DNA of 64,000 nucleotides from JAFGQJ01 sp964588525 (lineage in GTDB: Bacteria; Spirochaetota; Spirochaetia; SZUA-6; DRHE01). Location of the stretch: assembly GCA_964588525.1 (NCBI GenBank), contig CAZPQC010000002.1, positions 1-64,000 of the forward strand, written 5' to 3'. Shown piece after piece: positions 8,402-16,298 of this stretch. The notes beneath the pieces were generated by a model. That model did no database searches. It saw only the letters and a list, made by a program, of their open reading frames with translations, and was not told where the DNA came from. Position numbers and translations under genes: made by a program. Numbering within the stretch: the first letter of the stretch is position 1; every line of letters starts with the position of its first letter.

Positions 8402-9055
8402 CTAGTTTCCCCCCTTCTTTGACTGCACCAGGCGCTTGGCCGTGTCCACCGCTTCGGCGGCGTTCTGCCCGTAGCCGTCGGCGCCGGCTTCCTTGGCGTA
8501 CTCCGGGGTTACCGGAGCGCCGCCGACCATGACCTTGAACCGCTCCCGCAGGCTCATGTCCGTTAGAAGATTCACCAGGTCGGGCATGTAGGCCATGGTG
8601 GTGGTCAGGATCGCAGAAGCGGCGATGACATCGGCATCCAGCTCTTCAGCCTTGTCGATGAAGGAACGGACCTGGACGTCGCAGCCCAGATCGTGGACCG
8701 TGAGACCGGCTGTCTGCAGCATGGTCTTCACGATGTTTTTGCCCAGGTCGTGGAGATCCCCCTGGATCGTGCCGATCACCACGCTGCCCTGGACACCGCT
8801 GTCCTGGTCCTTCCCCAGATGGGGCTTCAGCACGTCCATGGCCGCGTTCATGGCATCGGCGCAACGGATCAGCTCGGGAAGGTAGTACTCCATCCTCGAG
8901 AATTTATCCCCGACGATCGTCATTCCCTTGGTATAGCCCTGCTCGATGGCCTGGAGCGGATCTGCCCCGCTGTCCAGAACCTCTCGGGCCAAAGCCACGC
9001 AGCGCTCCTGATCTCCGGCCACCGTGGCTTCTACGATTTGCTCGAAAAGTTTCAT
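8402..9055 (-). CDS. Methyltransferase-associated corrinoid protein (MtbC/MttC type)
   Basis: Protein of 217 residues that carries the cobamide accepting the methyl group. The N-terminal helical cap (residues 1-85) contains DKFSRMEYYLPELIRCADAM. The B12-binding domain has the DxHDxGKNIV signature at residues 100-109 with His102 as lower cobalt ligand, and a late GGAPVT...GADGYGQNA motif. It is the first gene of the minus operon and the only corrinoid protein in the window, although four methyltransferase-like genes are present. A strong ribosome site (aaggag) stands before the start. No gene for a reductive activator (RamA or RACo type) is nearby. Confidence 0.95.
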   Translation of the reverse strand: MKLFEQIVEATVAGDQERCVALAREVLDSGADPLQAIEQGYTKGMTIVGDKFSRMEYYLPELIRCADAMNAAMDVLKPHLGKDQDSGVQGSVVIGTIQGDLHDLGKNIVKTMLQTAGLTVHDLGCDVQVRSFIDKAEELDADVIAASAILTTTMAYMPDLVNLLTDMSLRERFKVMVGGAPVTPEYAKEAGADGYGQNAAEAVDTAKRLVQSKKGGN

Positions 9056-9320
9056 CTATCATTGTCTCCTTCTGTTCGCAATATGTCGCACATTATCTCG
9101 TCGCTTTCCCGGATTGGATCGTTGGGTATTCAGGATGGTAAGCCTCTGATGTTCAACAGGCGAGCGACCCTGTATTGCTGATTTGCCGGCTATTGCAGTC
9201 GGAGAGTGGAGATTAGGGAAACCATTTGGGATACCAGGCGAGAAAATAATCCTGTAGGTACAGTGGATTCTGGTTGATCTTCACCATGCAGAGCATATGT
9301 ATCATATCCCGATGTTGCTG

Positions 9321-9359
9321 TCAAACCCATAGGGTTTGAACCCACAGGGTTTGAACCCT
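9321..9359. repeat. Palindromic direct repeat block, candidate operator
   Basis: AGGGTTTGAACCC occurs twice, at 9331-9343 and 9346-9358, a spacing of 15 bases. TCAAACCC at 9321-9328 pairs with GGGTTTGA at 9332-9339 around a three-base loop, and AGGGTT (9346-9351) pairs with AACCCT (9354-9359). It lies 60 to 100 bases upstream of the plus-strand promoter. It may be a regulator site or a hairpin at the end of a transcript. Confidence 0.45.
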
Positions 9360-9419
9360 ACGATTTCACTTCGAGTTCAATAGCTGGAATCGCCCTGGCC
9401 GGGCCCCCCTGCTCATGAT

Positions 9420-9448
9420 TTGACATTCCCGGCCGGGTGTACTCTAAT
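9420..9448 (+). promoter_or_regulatory. Sigma70-type promoter before the SDR gene
   Basis: TTGACA at 9420-9425, a 17-base spacer and TCTAAT at 9443-9448. The expected transcript start is near 9455, leaving a leader of about 40 bases before the ATG at 9497. Confidence 0.55.
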
Positions 9449-9496
9449 GGGTGCTGTCATCGGGGCAAGGAGTCAGCGATAGAAAGGCGGGCGGCA

Positions 9497-10255
9497 ATGA
9501 ATGTGAAAATGCTCGACTTCACCGGCAAGGTGGTGTTCCTGACCGGAGGCGGGGGGGAGATCGGAGCGCGGACTTCTGGACTTTTCCTCCGCCAGGGGGC
9601 GAAGGTCGTAACTACAGACGTCGATTTTCCGGTGTTGGATAGTACCGTCGACTTTGAAGCCAACCCGGTGAAGATCGCCCTGGATGTCACGGACAGGAAG
9701 GAAGTCGAGGCGATTATGACCGCCACCGTGAAGAACTGCGGCCGGGTCGATGTCGTGGTCAATGCCGCCGGGGTTCTGGACATCAAGCCATTCCTCGAAA
9801 TCTCTGAGGAGGAGTGGGAGCGCACCTTCGCGGTGAACGTGAAGGGGATGTTTTTCGTCTGCCAGGAGGCGTTGAAGCGGATGATCGAGCAGAAGACGGG
9901 CTGCTTCGTCAACTTCGCCTCGATCTCCGGCAAGGTCGGGGGCGTGCTGGCCGGAGCGGACTACTCGGCCTCGAAGGCGGCGGTAATCTGCCTGACCAAA
10001 TCCCTGGCCAAGGTGGGAGCGCCGCATGGTATTCGGGCCAATTCGGTGGCGCCGGGGGCGGTCTACTCGCCGATGCTCGATTCGTACTATCAGGATCACG
10101 CCGAGGAGATGAGGGGTTTCGAGCAGAACCATCCGTTGGGACGATTCGGCAGAGCCGAGGAGGTGGCCAACACCGTGCTGTTCCTGGCTTCCGATCAGGC
10201 CTCCTATATCACCGGATCCTGCCTCGATATCAACGGCGGTACACTGATGGACTAG
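9497..10255 (+). CDS. Short-chain dehydrogenase/reductase (SDR)
   Basis: Classical SDR of 252 residues using NAD(P)H. The cofactor glycine motif TGGGGEIG is at residues 16-23, NAAG at 89-92, the catalytic serine region ASISG near 141-145 and YSASK with Tyr156 and Lys160. An acidic residue after the second strand (TTDVDF) suggests NAD preference. The frame is open from 9437, but I chose the ATG at 9497 because it begins two residues before the normal family start and follows the promoter at 9420-9448. It is followed 80 bases later by an M20 hydrolase, probably in the same transcript. The substrate is unknown. Confidence 0.88.
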   Translation: MNVKMLDFTGKVVFLTGGGGEIGARTSGLFLRQGAKVVTTDVDFPVLDSTVDFEANPVKIALDVTDRKEVEAIMTATVKNCGRVDVVVNAAGVLDIKPFLEISEEEWERTFAVNVKGMFFVCQEALKRMIEQKTGCFVNFASISGKVGGVLAGADYSASKAAVICLTKSLAKVGAPHGIRANSVAPGAVYSPMLDSYYQDHAEEMRGFEQNHPLGRFGRAEEVANTVLFLASDQASYITGSCLDINGGTLMD

Positions 10256-10335
10256 CTCCGGTTGGCTGATCCAGCCGGTATAACGGTAGTGGCCAAGACG
10301 GAAGTGCAAATCCACCGGGAAGAACGAGGGATCGG

Positions 10336-11523
10336 ATGAAGAGCAACATCTATCTGCAAGAGGCCAAGGCCAATCTCGAAGAAATCAGCCGAAATCGCCG
10401 ATTCTTTCATCAGAATCCGGAGCTGGGATTTCAGGAGTTCCAAACTGCAGAAAGAGTGGCAGGGTATCTGAAGAGCCTGGGACTGGAGGTAAAAACCGGG
10501 ATCGCCGGAACCGGGGTCGTGGGTGTTCTTCGCTGCGACACGCCGGGCAGGACGGCTGCCCTGCGAGCCGACATGGATGCCCTGCCCATGGAGGAGAAGA
10601 ATACGGTGCCCTACGCGTCGAAGAATCCGGGGATCATGCACGCCTGCGGACACGACGGTCATACCGCCATGCTGATGGAGACGGCTCGTTTGCTGGTCCA
10701 TCACAAAGACTCGCTGCGTGGCAACGTCAAGTTTATCTTTCAACCCTGTGAAGATACGATTCCCAGCGGCGCGGAGCCGATGATCGCCGAGGGGGTCCTA
10801 AACGATCCGGATGTTGAGGCCATCTTCACGGTTCACCTGATGTCCCGCTTCCCCGAAGGGAGTATGTGGCTGAAGCAGGGATACATGACGATATCCTCGG
10901 CTGGCTTCGAGCTGACTCTGCAGGGCAGGGGGGGACACGTTGGAGCTCCCCACGATGTGATCGATCCGATCATGATGGCGGGGATGCTGATTACCGGCAG
11001 CCAGTCGATGATGAGCCGGCGTGTAGCCCCGGGGCAGACGATGATCTTCGGTTTCGGTACGATTCACGGAGGGACTGCGGACAACATCGTCCCGGATGAA
11101 GTCACCTTGACCGGAAGTATCCGCACGTCTACTCCCGAAGACCGGGAGGCGGCCATTGGAGATTTCGAGAGAATCGTGAAGGGCGTTGTGGAATCAGTGG
11201 GGGGAAGCTACACGCTGAAGGTCGAGATCCAGAATCCGTCGGTCTACAACGATCCGGAGCTCGTTCCTCTGGTGAAAAACGCGGGAGCGGAGATCCTGGG
11301 AGAGACGAACGTTCAGGAGTTTTCCTGGATCTTCCCCGGTGGGGATGATGCCGCTTTTTTCCAGCAGAAAGTGCCCGGTGTTTACTGGTACCTGGGAACC
11401 AGGAATGAGGGAAAGGGCTTCGACAAGCCCCATCACAACCCCTATTTCGACTTCGACGAGAGCATGCTCGCTGTCGGTTCGGCTGTCCAGGCACAGACGG
11501 TTGCCGACTTCCTCAACACCTGA
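10336..11523 (+). CDS. M20-family amidohydrolase (N-acyl amino acid/hippurate hydrolase type)
   Basis: Metal-dependent hydrolase of 395 residues that cleaves N-acyl or N-carbamoyl amino acids. Visible family blocks are RRFFHQNPELGFQE, ALRADMDALPMEE, MHACGHDGHTAML (metal ligands Cys and His), a dimerisation lid after FELTLQGRGGHVGAPH, and the C-terminal HHNPYFDFDE with the last metal histidine. No signal peptide, so cytoplasmic. It lies behind the SDR gene and across a divergent promoter from the methyltransferase operon, so it may release an amino acid from an amide made there. Its 3' end overlaps a minus-strand frame by 11 bases. Confidence 0.9.
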   Translation: MKSNIYLQEAKANLEEISRNRRFFHQNPELGFQEFQTAERVAGYLKSLGLEVKTGIAGTGVVGVLRCDTPGRTAALRADMDALPMEEKNTVPYASKNPGIMHACGHDGHTAMLMETARLLVHHKDSLRGNVKFIFQPCEDTIPSGAEPMIAEGVLNDPDVEAIFTVHLMSRFPEGSMWLKQGYMTISSAGFELTLQGRGGHVGAPHDVIDPIMMAGMLITGSQSMMSRRVAPGQTMIFGFGTIHGGTADNIVPDEVTLTGSIRTSTPEDREAAIGDFERIVKGVVESVGGSYTLKVEIQNPSVYNDPELVPLVKNAGAEILGETNVQEFSWIFPGGDDAAFFQQKVPGVYWYLGTRNEGKGFDKPHHNPYFDFDESMLAVGSAVQAQTVADFLNT

Positions 11524-11953
11524 TCGTCCGGCCGGTCGGGGCTTGATGAGTACTGACACCGGTCCCGGGATAGTGGCAGTAGGCGCACTTGCCGCCTCTG
11601 GAACCCGGGGATACCCCGTCGCCTAGGATGCGGGTGATGGTGTTACTATACAAATCATCATCATTCGCACCCTGAAGGATCCACTGGCGCAGATTTTCCA
11701 GCTCCCGATCCGTGAGAGGATCGATATTCCAGGGCATTGGATCGCCGTCGATTTTCGGCTCCAGCTCCGCCTGTTCCACCTTCCAGATAAGGGCACTGCC
11801 GTTCGGATCCCCGGGAACCACCACAATCGGCCTGGAGGCTTCGACCACCTCAGGCGCTGCGGTTTCTGAACTTGCTTCTCCCGCGATCGCTTCCTCGGCG
11901 GTTTTTTCGCCCCCCCGTTTGTGCAGGCTTGCCGCTGCAGCTGAAGCCTGAGA
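11513..11953 (-). pseudogene. Cytochrome c-like segment in frame behind a TAG stop
   Basis: This frame follows directly, in the same frame, after the TAG (11954-11956) that ends the LolA-like gene. It encodes a low-complexity Ala/Glu stretch, then VVVPGDPNGSALIWKVE and LTDRELENLRQWILQGA. These resemble the PGDP...LRxWIxxGA half of planctomycete-type cytochrome c domains. Near the end is KCAYCHYPG, one CxxCH haem site. No signal peptide or good start lies in the segment; the first usable start is GTG at 11848, without export signal. A haem-binding protein should be exported, so this is either the end of a longer protein cut by the TAG, or a decaying gene. UAG is a normal stop for many genes here. 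Confidence 0.45.
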
Positions 11954-12721
11954 CTATTCCCCGTCAAATATGTCGTCGTCCAGTCCAACATTCAGCCGGT
12001 AATTCGAATAGCGGTCCTCGATGCTCAATGTTCGGTCGGCCAGGGTTACGAGGAAGCTCACCCGCACTCGCATATCCATGCTGAACACGGAGGGTAGCCG
12101 GAAGCCGTCTACCTGCGCAAAGCGGATGCTCATGGCGAACTCCTCCAAAATGCGGGGAAGCGCGGCCGGAGCCATCTCCACATATACGGGTTGATAGTCC
12201 TTTTGGGATATGTAGGCGCTGCCGGCGAAGAGGTTCTCCCCAGCCTGTTTCGGCGTGAAGCCCATGACCCACACAGCCTGATCCTCGAACAGCTTCGGCC
12301 CCTTCAGTTCGAAATCGTAGAGGGGCGCTGCTTCGGCGCTGAAGGGACTTTGAAACTCCCCGTTGCCTTCCCGACGGCCGCCCCGCTGCTGCCTGGCAAG
12401 CTCCCGCTCCATCTCTTTTTGGTTGAGCTTTCGCCCGTCGATGGTCATGGACAAATACTCATTTTGCAGCTGATCCGGCTCGCGTACGTAGATCCTTCGG
12501 ACGGACAGGGTTTCGCTCTTGACAGCCCCGCGGGAGGCATCTTCCCATTCGATCACCTGCGCCTCAGCTGTGTAGACCATATCCCGGATCGCCGACTCCC
12601 GGGCCGCCTCGGCCTGCTGTACCTCCCAGAGAATGGTTTCGACTGTCGGGTTGCCCGTGTGACCGACCTGGGCAAGGAGAAGAAGCGTTATCGACGAGAC
12701 GCCGCGAAGAAAGTGTTTCAT
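11954..12721 (-). CDS. Secreted LolA-like outer-membrane lipoprotein-sorting protein
   Basis: Protein of 255 residues with an N-terminal signal peptide (MKHFLRGVSSITLLLLAQVG). A beta-rich region resembling LolA/LolB-type lipoprotein-sorting proteins follows, with strands such as RRIYVREPDQLQNEYL, AVWVMGFTPKQAGENLFAGS and QKDYQPVYVEM. Such proteins cradle lipid anchors in the periplasm; a role in sorting is inferred from fold only. The frame is open to a TTG at 12751, but the ATG at 12721 places the signal peptide at the start. It follows the second MttB-like gene by about 30 bases. A cytochrome-like frame continues beyond its TAG stop. Confidence 0.65.
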   Translation of the reverse strand: MKHFLRGVSSITLLLLAQVGHTGNPTVETILWEVQQAEAARESAIRDMVYTAEAQVIEWEDASRGAVKSETLSVRRIYVREPDQLQNEYLSMTIDGRKLNQKEMERELARQQRGGRREGNGEFQSPFSAEAAPLYDFELKGPKLFEDQAVWVMGFTPKQAGENLFAGSAYISQKDYQPVYVEMAPAALPRILEEFAMSIRFAQVDGFRLPSVFSMDMRVRVSFLVTLADRTLSIEDRYSNYRLNVGLDDDIFDGE

Positions 12722-12751
12722 TATCCCGAAGTACAATTTAGCTCTCTCCAA

Positions 12752-14182
12752 CTATCCTTTGGCGATTCTGTAGATCTCCTCGGTAACCTTTTCCTCCAGG
12801 GCAGGCGGCGTGTGTTCCTCCAGGATCCGCGCCGCCCGCTCATGAGCCCGGTCGGACAGGCTCTTGCTTCCCCTTTTGACCCAACCGTCGTGGTTGTTGT
12901 GATCCATCAGCCGAGCAAACCAGAACTCCTCGCGAAAGTGCTTGAGGGTGTGATCGTGGGTCAGGTAGTTGCCCGCCGGGCCGACCTCTTCGATGACCTC
13001 CAGGGCCAGGTGCTCGGGGCTGATATCGACTCCGCGGCCGAAGCGTTTGACGAAGCTCACCACCTCGTCACAGATGACCAGGCTCTCCAGGGATCCGGTC
13101 ATCCCCATCTCCAGGTAGCCCATGTCGTGGATCAGATTGTTGCCGATCAGGTACTCGTTGAAAATCGTCATCCCGATCTCAACACCCGCCTGCTGATCCA
13201 GGATCTTGGCGTCTCCGGCACCGGCCTTGGCGAAGGTGGGAATCCCATAGTAGAGGGCCATCTCCTTGTTCATGATCGAGGCCAGCAGAACCTCGGGCGT
13301 CATGTAGGGGGGGACAAGAGTCTGCATGTCCAGGAACACCACCGACGTGTCCACGATCAGGGGCGCCCCCGGTGATTTCAGCTGATGGATCACCAGCCCG
13401 CTCAGCATGCGGGCGTTTCCCTGGACGAAGCTCCCAGCCAGGGTCGCCGGAGCGGTGGAACCGCCGATATCCACGGAATGGTATTCCACGGGAATCTGTT
13501 TCTCGGCGCAGAACAGCACCCTCTGGAGGGAATCTTTGGGATGGATGAACGGGGCGATGGCCATGGCATAGTGGATCAGAAAGGGTCTGCGCTGCAGTTT
13601 GTCCGTGCCTTCCGCCGTAATCACAGCCATCTCATAGATGTCCTGCAGGCCTTCCAGGCTCCAGGCGGTGAACATGATCGGTTTGCCGGAGTTCTCCATC
13701 ATGGCGGCGAAGTGGTAGCGATCGCTGCGCTCTACCGGGCAGTCGCCGGCCGAGCCCAGGCTCATGATGAAGTCCACGTTTTCCAGCCCGTCGGCCAGCC
13801 GGGCGGCGCGTTTAACATCCTCCAGCACGGCGGGACGCCGTTTGCCGGTCTGGAAGTCGATGACGTTCGGCGTGTCCGAGCCGGTCCCGAAATGGGCCTT
13901 CCGCTCTTCCAGGGACATGGCCGGCGTCCCCGTTCGATCGTAGATTTCGATATTCTGCGGTACGGTTCCGAGTGCCCGGCGCACCACCCGCTCGGGGATG
14001 AACACCCGCTGATCCTCCACGCTGCAGCCCGCCTCTTCTAGCAGTCCCAGGGCCTGCTCCTCGTGCACGATGACCCCGTTTCGCTGCAGAAGACGGAGGC
14101 TGGAGCGGTGGATCTCCTCCTTCTGGGCCTCTTCCAGGAGTGTCACCCGCGGCTGCGCACGGACAAAAAAATCGTTCTTCAT
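12752..14182 (-). CDS. MttB-family methyltransferase, non-pyrrolysine (copy 2)
   Basis: Protein of 476 residues, clearly homologous over its full length to the copies at 5609 and 24319. Blocks include HFGTGSDTPNVIDFQTGKRR, the MMENSGKPIMFTAWS segment, PVEYHSVDIGGSTAPATLAG, AGDAKILDQQAGVEIGM and NNLIHDMGYLEMGMTGSLE. No internal UAG. The three copies differ strongly in the stretches that line the substrate barrel, so they probably serve different methylated amines. This copy lies behind an AprA-like flavoprotein and a ferredoxin in a minus-strand operon, without its own corrinoid protein. Presumably it uses the one encoded at 8402 or one outside the window. Confidence 0.9.
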   Translation of the reverse strand: MKNDFFVRAQPRVTLLEEAQKEEIHRSSLRLLQRNGVIVHEEQALGLLEEAGCSVEDQRVFIPERVVRRALGTVPQNIEIYDRTGTPAMSLEERKAHFGTGSDTPNVIDFQTGKRRPAVLEDVKRAARLADGLENVDFIMSLGSAGDCPVERSDRYHFAAMMENSGKPIMFTAWSLEGLQDIYEMAVITAEGTDKLQRRPFLIHYAMAIAPFIHPKDSLQRVLFCAEKQIPVEYHSVDIGGSTAPATLAGSFVQGNARMLSGLVIHQLKSPGAPLIVDTSVVFLDMQTLVPPYMTPEVLLASIMNKEMALYYGIPTFAKAGAGDAKILDQQAGVEIGMTIFNEYLIGNNLIHDMGYLEMGMTGSLESLVICDEVVSFVKRFGRGVDISPEHLALEVIEEVGPAGNYLTHDHTLKHFREEFWFARLMDHNNHDGWVKRGSKSLSDRAHERAARILEEHTPPALEEKVTEEIYRIAKG

Positions 14183-14240
14183 CTCGATCTCCTTCCGGGG
14201 TGAACGGGGTTTTGGATCGCGCCGGTGTGGATGGGCATTC

Positions 14241-15944
14241 TCAGGGTTTGTGCTTCTGAAACCGCAGCCGACCGTTCTCCAGCTTCTGGCCGAGGAAACA
14301 GAACCAGTTGGCGTCGTCCTGCTGCGGATAATCCCTGCGCTGAAAGATCTTGCCCCGGCTTTCCCTGCGCTCGATCGTGGAGCGGAGGATGATCTTGCCG
14401 CATTCGATCAAGTTGCGCATCTCCAGACAGTGGGTCAGCTCATGGGAGTTGGCCGCGGTTAAACGCATGGTGTTTTCCAGGTATTCGAGGCACTCCAGCC
14501 CGCGCCGGGCCATGGTCTCCGAACGGAGATGAATATTGTAATCGCTCATGTGGTTGTGGATCGTCGCTTGCGCGTCCTCCCAGGGATCCCCGCCCGAACG
14601 ATTCAGGATTTCATTGCAGAAGGCGACCAGTTCTTCCTCTCCCTTGCCGTCGGCCGCCGCCCCGGCTCCGGCAGCCCTTTTGGCCGCCGACTCCGCAGCC
14701 AGATACCCCATTGTGAAGGCTCCGGGGGCCACGCTCCCGGGAATACCGCCCGCCTCGTCTCCGGCCGCGTACAGACCAGGCAGGGTGGTCTCACATGTTT
14801 CGTCGACCATCGGCCCGCCCGCTGCGGCTGCGGAGTGTTCCGGTTCGATGGGCCACAGCTCGATCTTGTGCTTGCGGAAATCCAGAGCGTAGCGTTCCAT
14901 GATATGGAGGAAGCCCGGCCCCAGGCCCTCGTTCTCGACGGCCCAGAGCATGTAGCGCTGGTCCTCCTCGCTGCCCCAGGACATGTCGGCGTAGATCGGT
15001 CCCCGCCCCGCCTCCAGCTCGCCCTGGAAGCTCTTGCCCGTGGCAAAGGTCTTGGCCGTGCCGTACACGGTCTTGCTGCCCACGTCGTGGTTGCGCCGGC
15101 GGATCACCTCGCCCAGGGCATTCACTCCGACTCCGGGGGGCTGATAGGAGCCGGTGGGCAGTCCGCCTCCCCGGATGAGGTTCCTCGAGGACCAGCGGCC
15201 GGGAACGGAGAGGAACTCCATGTTGATCAGCTCGACCCCGGCCCGGAACATGGCCGCCTTGCCGTCTCCGGTCAGGGCCGGAGGCATGCGGATGGCGAAG
15301 GTAAGGCCGGGGAAGGGCTTGTACAGGCGGTTGACCCTTCCGGTGGTCATGATCACCGCCTTGGCCAGGATCCGATGGATCTTCCCGTCCCGGGTTCCGT
15401 AGCCCACGGCTCCGGCGATCTCTCCGTTTTCCGTGAGCAGTTCCGTGACCATCACCCTGTCGAGAATGCGGGCCCCCGCCTTGCGCACGGCCCTGGTCAG
15501 GATGCGCTTGATATCCCGGCCCTCGAAATGGAGGGTGTTGCGGCAGGCGTGCATCTGGTACTGAAGACGCAGCTTGCCCGGCAGGGTGGAGTCGTCGAAA
15601 CGGATCCTGGCTCCGAAGCGCTCCAGGTCCAGAATCCGGTCGTAGCTGGTGGCGGCGATGTAGTGCAGCATCCGCCTGTTCACCAGGCCCTGGGCCACGT
15701 TCTCGACATGATCCTCGACCATCTGCTCCAGGCTCATCCCTTCCTGTTCCTGGACCTGGGGGAAGTAGCCCCAAATGTGGTCCAGCCCGGTGCCGGCGCA
15801 TCCGGAGCGCTCCGGGTTGGATTTGTCCACCAAAATTACGTTGTCGTTCAGCTCCGCGGCCCGGATTGCGGCCATGCATCCGGCCAGCCCTCCGCCCGCC
15901 ACGCAGATGTCGCAGCTGTGCTCTTGAATCTCTACGTTTTTCAT
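14241..15944 (-). CDS. AprA-like FAD-dependent oxidoreductase
   Basis: Flavoprotein of 567 residues of the fumarate reductase/succinate dehydrogenase/APS-reductase group. The FAD-binding start is CDICVAGGGLAGCMAAIRAA. Family blocks follow: SGCAGTGLDHIWGYF, LHFEGRDIKRILTRAVRKAG, AVIMTTGRVNRLYKPF and the late LPGLYAAGDEAGGIPGSVAPG. The C-terminal helical domain has LTAANSHELTHCLEMRNL. The overall plan, with a ferredoxin-like partner overlapping at 15941-15944, is like AprAB. However, no sulfate-activation genes are present, so adenylylsulfate reduction is not implied. It could pass electrons to or from the methyltransferase system or oxidise a demethylated product. Confident of family, not of substrate. 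Confidence 0.82.
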   Translation of the reverse strand: MKNVEIQEHSCDICVAGGGLAGCMAAIRAAELNDNVILVDKSNPERSGCAGTGLDHIWGYFPQVQEQEGMSLEQMVEDHVENVAQGLVNRRMLHYIAATSYDRILDLERFGARIRFDDSTLPGKLRLQYQMHACRNTLHFEGRDIKRILTRAVRKAGARILDRVMVTELLTENGEIAGAVGYGTRDGKIHRILAKAVIMTTGRVNRLYKPFPGLTFAIRMPPALTGDGKAAMFRAGVELINMEFLSVPGRWSSRNLIRGGGLPTGSYQPPGVGVNALGEVIRRRNHDVGSKTVYGTAKTFATGKSFQGELEAGRGPIYADMSWGSEEDQRYMLWAVENEGLGPGFLHIMERYALDFRKHKIELWPIEPEHSAAAAGGPMVDETCETTLPGLYAAGDEAGGIPGSVAPGAFTMGYLAAESAAKRAAGAGAAADGKGEEELVAFCNEILNRSGGDPWEDAQATIHNHMSDYNIHLRSETMARRGLECLEYLENTMRLTAANSHELTHCLEMRNLIECGKIILRSTIERRESRGKIFQRRDYPQQDDANWFCFLGQKLENGRLRFQKHKP

Positions 15945-16297
15945 AGCCCGTCCTCCGCCTGGCCGGAGTTGTTGCCACTGCCTGTGCCGTCTTTGCTGGA
16001 GTTCCGTTCGATAGAGCGGGAAAAATCAGCAGCCCGCTTGAGCGCTTCACTGTCCTCCGGACCCGGAGGACCGTACAGAGCCGGGGAGGGCACGATGTGA
16101 AGCGGCAGGGGAAGGTTGAGGGAAACAGCCCCGCGGGGACAGTCGACCACGCAGGCACCGCAGTACCAGCACTCCTGCGGGTAGGCGATTGCGGGAACCT
16201 GTTTTTGCTTTTTATCGAAGATAAATACATCCTGAGGGCAGATGTTGTAGCATATGCCGCAGTAATTGCACAGGTCCTTGTCGATCACCGGGGGCAT
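15941..16297 (-). CDS. Two-cluster ferredoxin (AprB-like, 2x[4Fe-4S])
   Basis: Protein of 118 residues. Two full cluster motifs are visible, CNYCGICYNICP near residue 10 and CWYCGACVVDCP near residue 43, followed by a hydrophilic tail of about 50 residues. It overlaps the start of the flavoprotein gene by four bases and ends two bases behind the ParB-like/Lrp-like gene, so the two subunits are made together. It should feed electrons to the flavoprotein, as AprB does for AprA. The tail is rich in Ser, Gly and Asn and looks disordered. Confidence 0.9.
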   Translation of the reverse strand: MPPVIDKDLCNYCGICYNICPQDVFIFDKKQKQVPAIAYPQECWYCGACVVDCPRGAVSLNLPLPLHIVPSPALYGPPGPEDSEALKRAADFSRSIERNSSKDGTGSGNNSGQAEDGL

Positions 16298-16298
16298 T

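Larger units (their letters stand above)
9056..9496. other. Intergenic divergent control region, 441 bases
   Basis: Lies between the minus-strand methyltransferase operon and the plus-strand dehydrogenase gene. No coding frame here is convincing. It holds the ribosome site of the corrinoid gene, the palindromic GGGTTTGAACCC repeat block (9321-9359) and a good promoter for the plus strand (9420-9448). I could not pick out a convincing minus-strand promoter, and I do not see a cobalamin riboswitch. Confidence 0.6.

Noticed and set aside
9321..9359. Start of a CRISPR array
   Set aside because: Only two 13-base copies at a 15-base period, with no spacer-length gaps and no cas genes.
9056..9496. 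Cobalamin riboswitch before the corrinoid operon
   Set aside because: I could not find the conserved B12-box-like core in this region on the minus strand, and the ribosome site is free of obvious long-range pairing.
11954..11956. In-frame TAG read as pyrrolysine in the LolA-like/cytochrome frame
   Set aside because: Many genes in the window end in TAG (for example at 557, 10255, 12752, 17371, 27385 and 27890), all methyltransferase homologues lack internal UAG, and no pyl gene is present in the window.
12191..13375. Long open frame on the plus strand (about 390 codons)
   Set aside because: It lies opposite the LolA-like and MttB genes, has no family resemblance, and is an effect of high GC; the same holds for long frames at 2390-3607, 14529-16100, 6892-8532 and 22782-24257.
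14241..16297. Adenylylsulfate reductase AprAB of a sulfate reducer
   Set aside because: The family resemblance is real, but no sulfate-activation or dissimilatory sulfite genes are near, and the neighbours are methyltransferase and regulatory genes. I kept only AprA-like and AprB-like.
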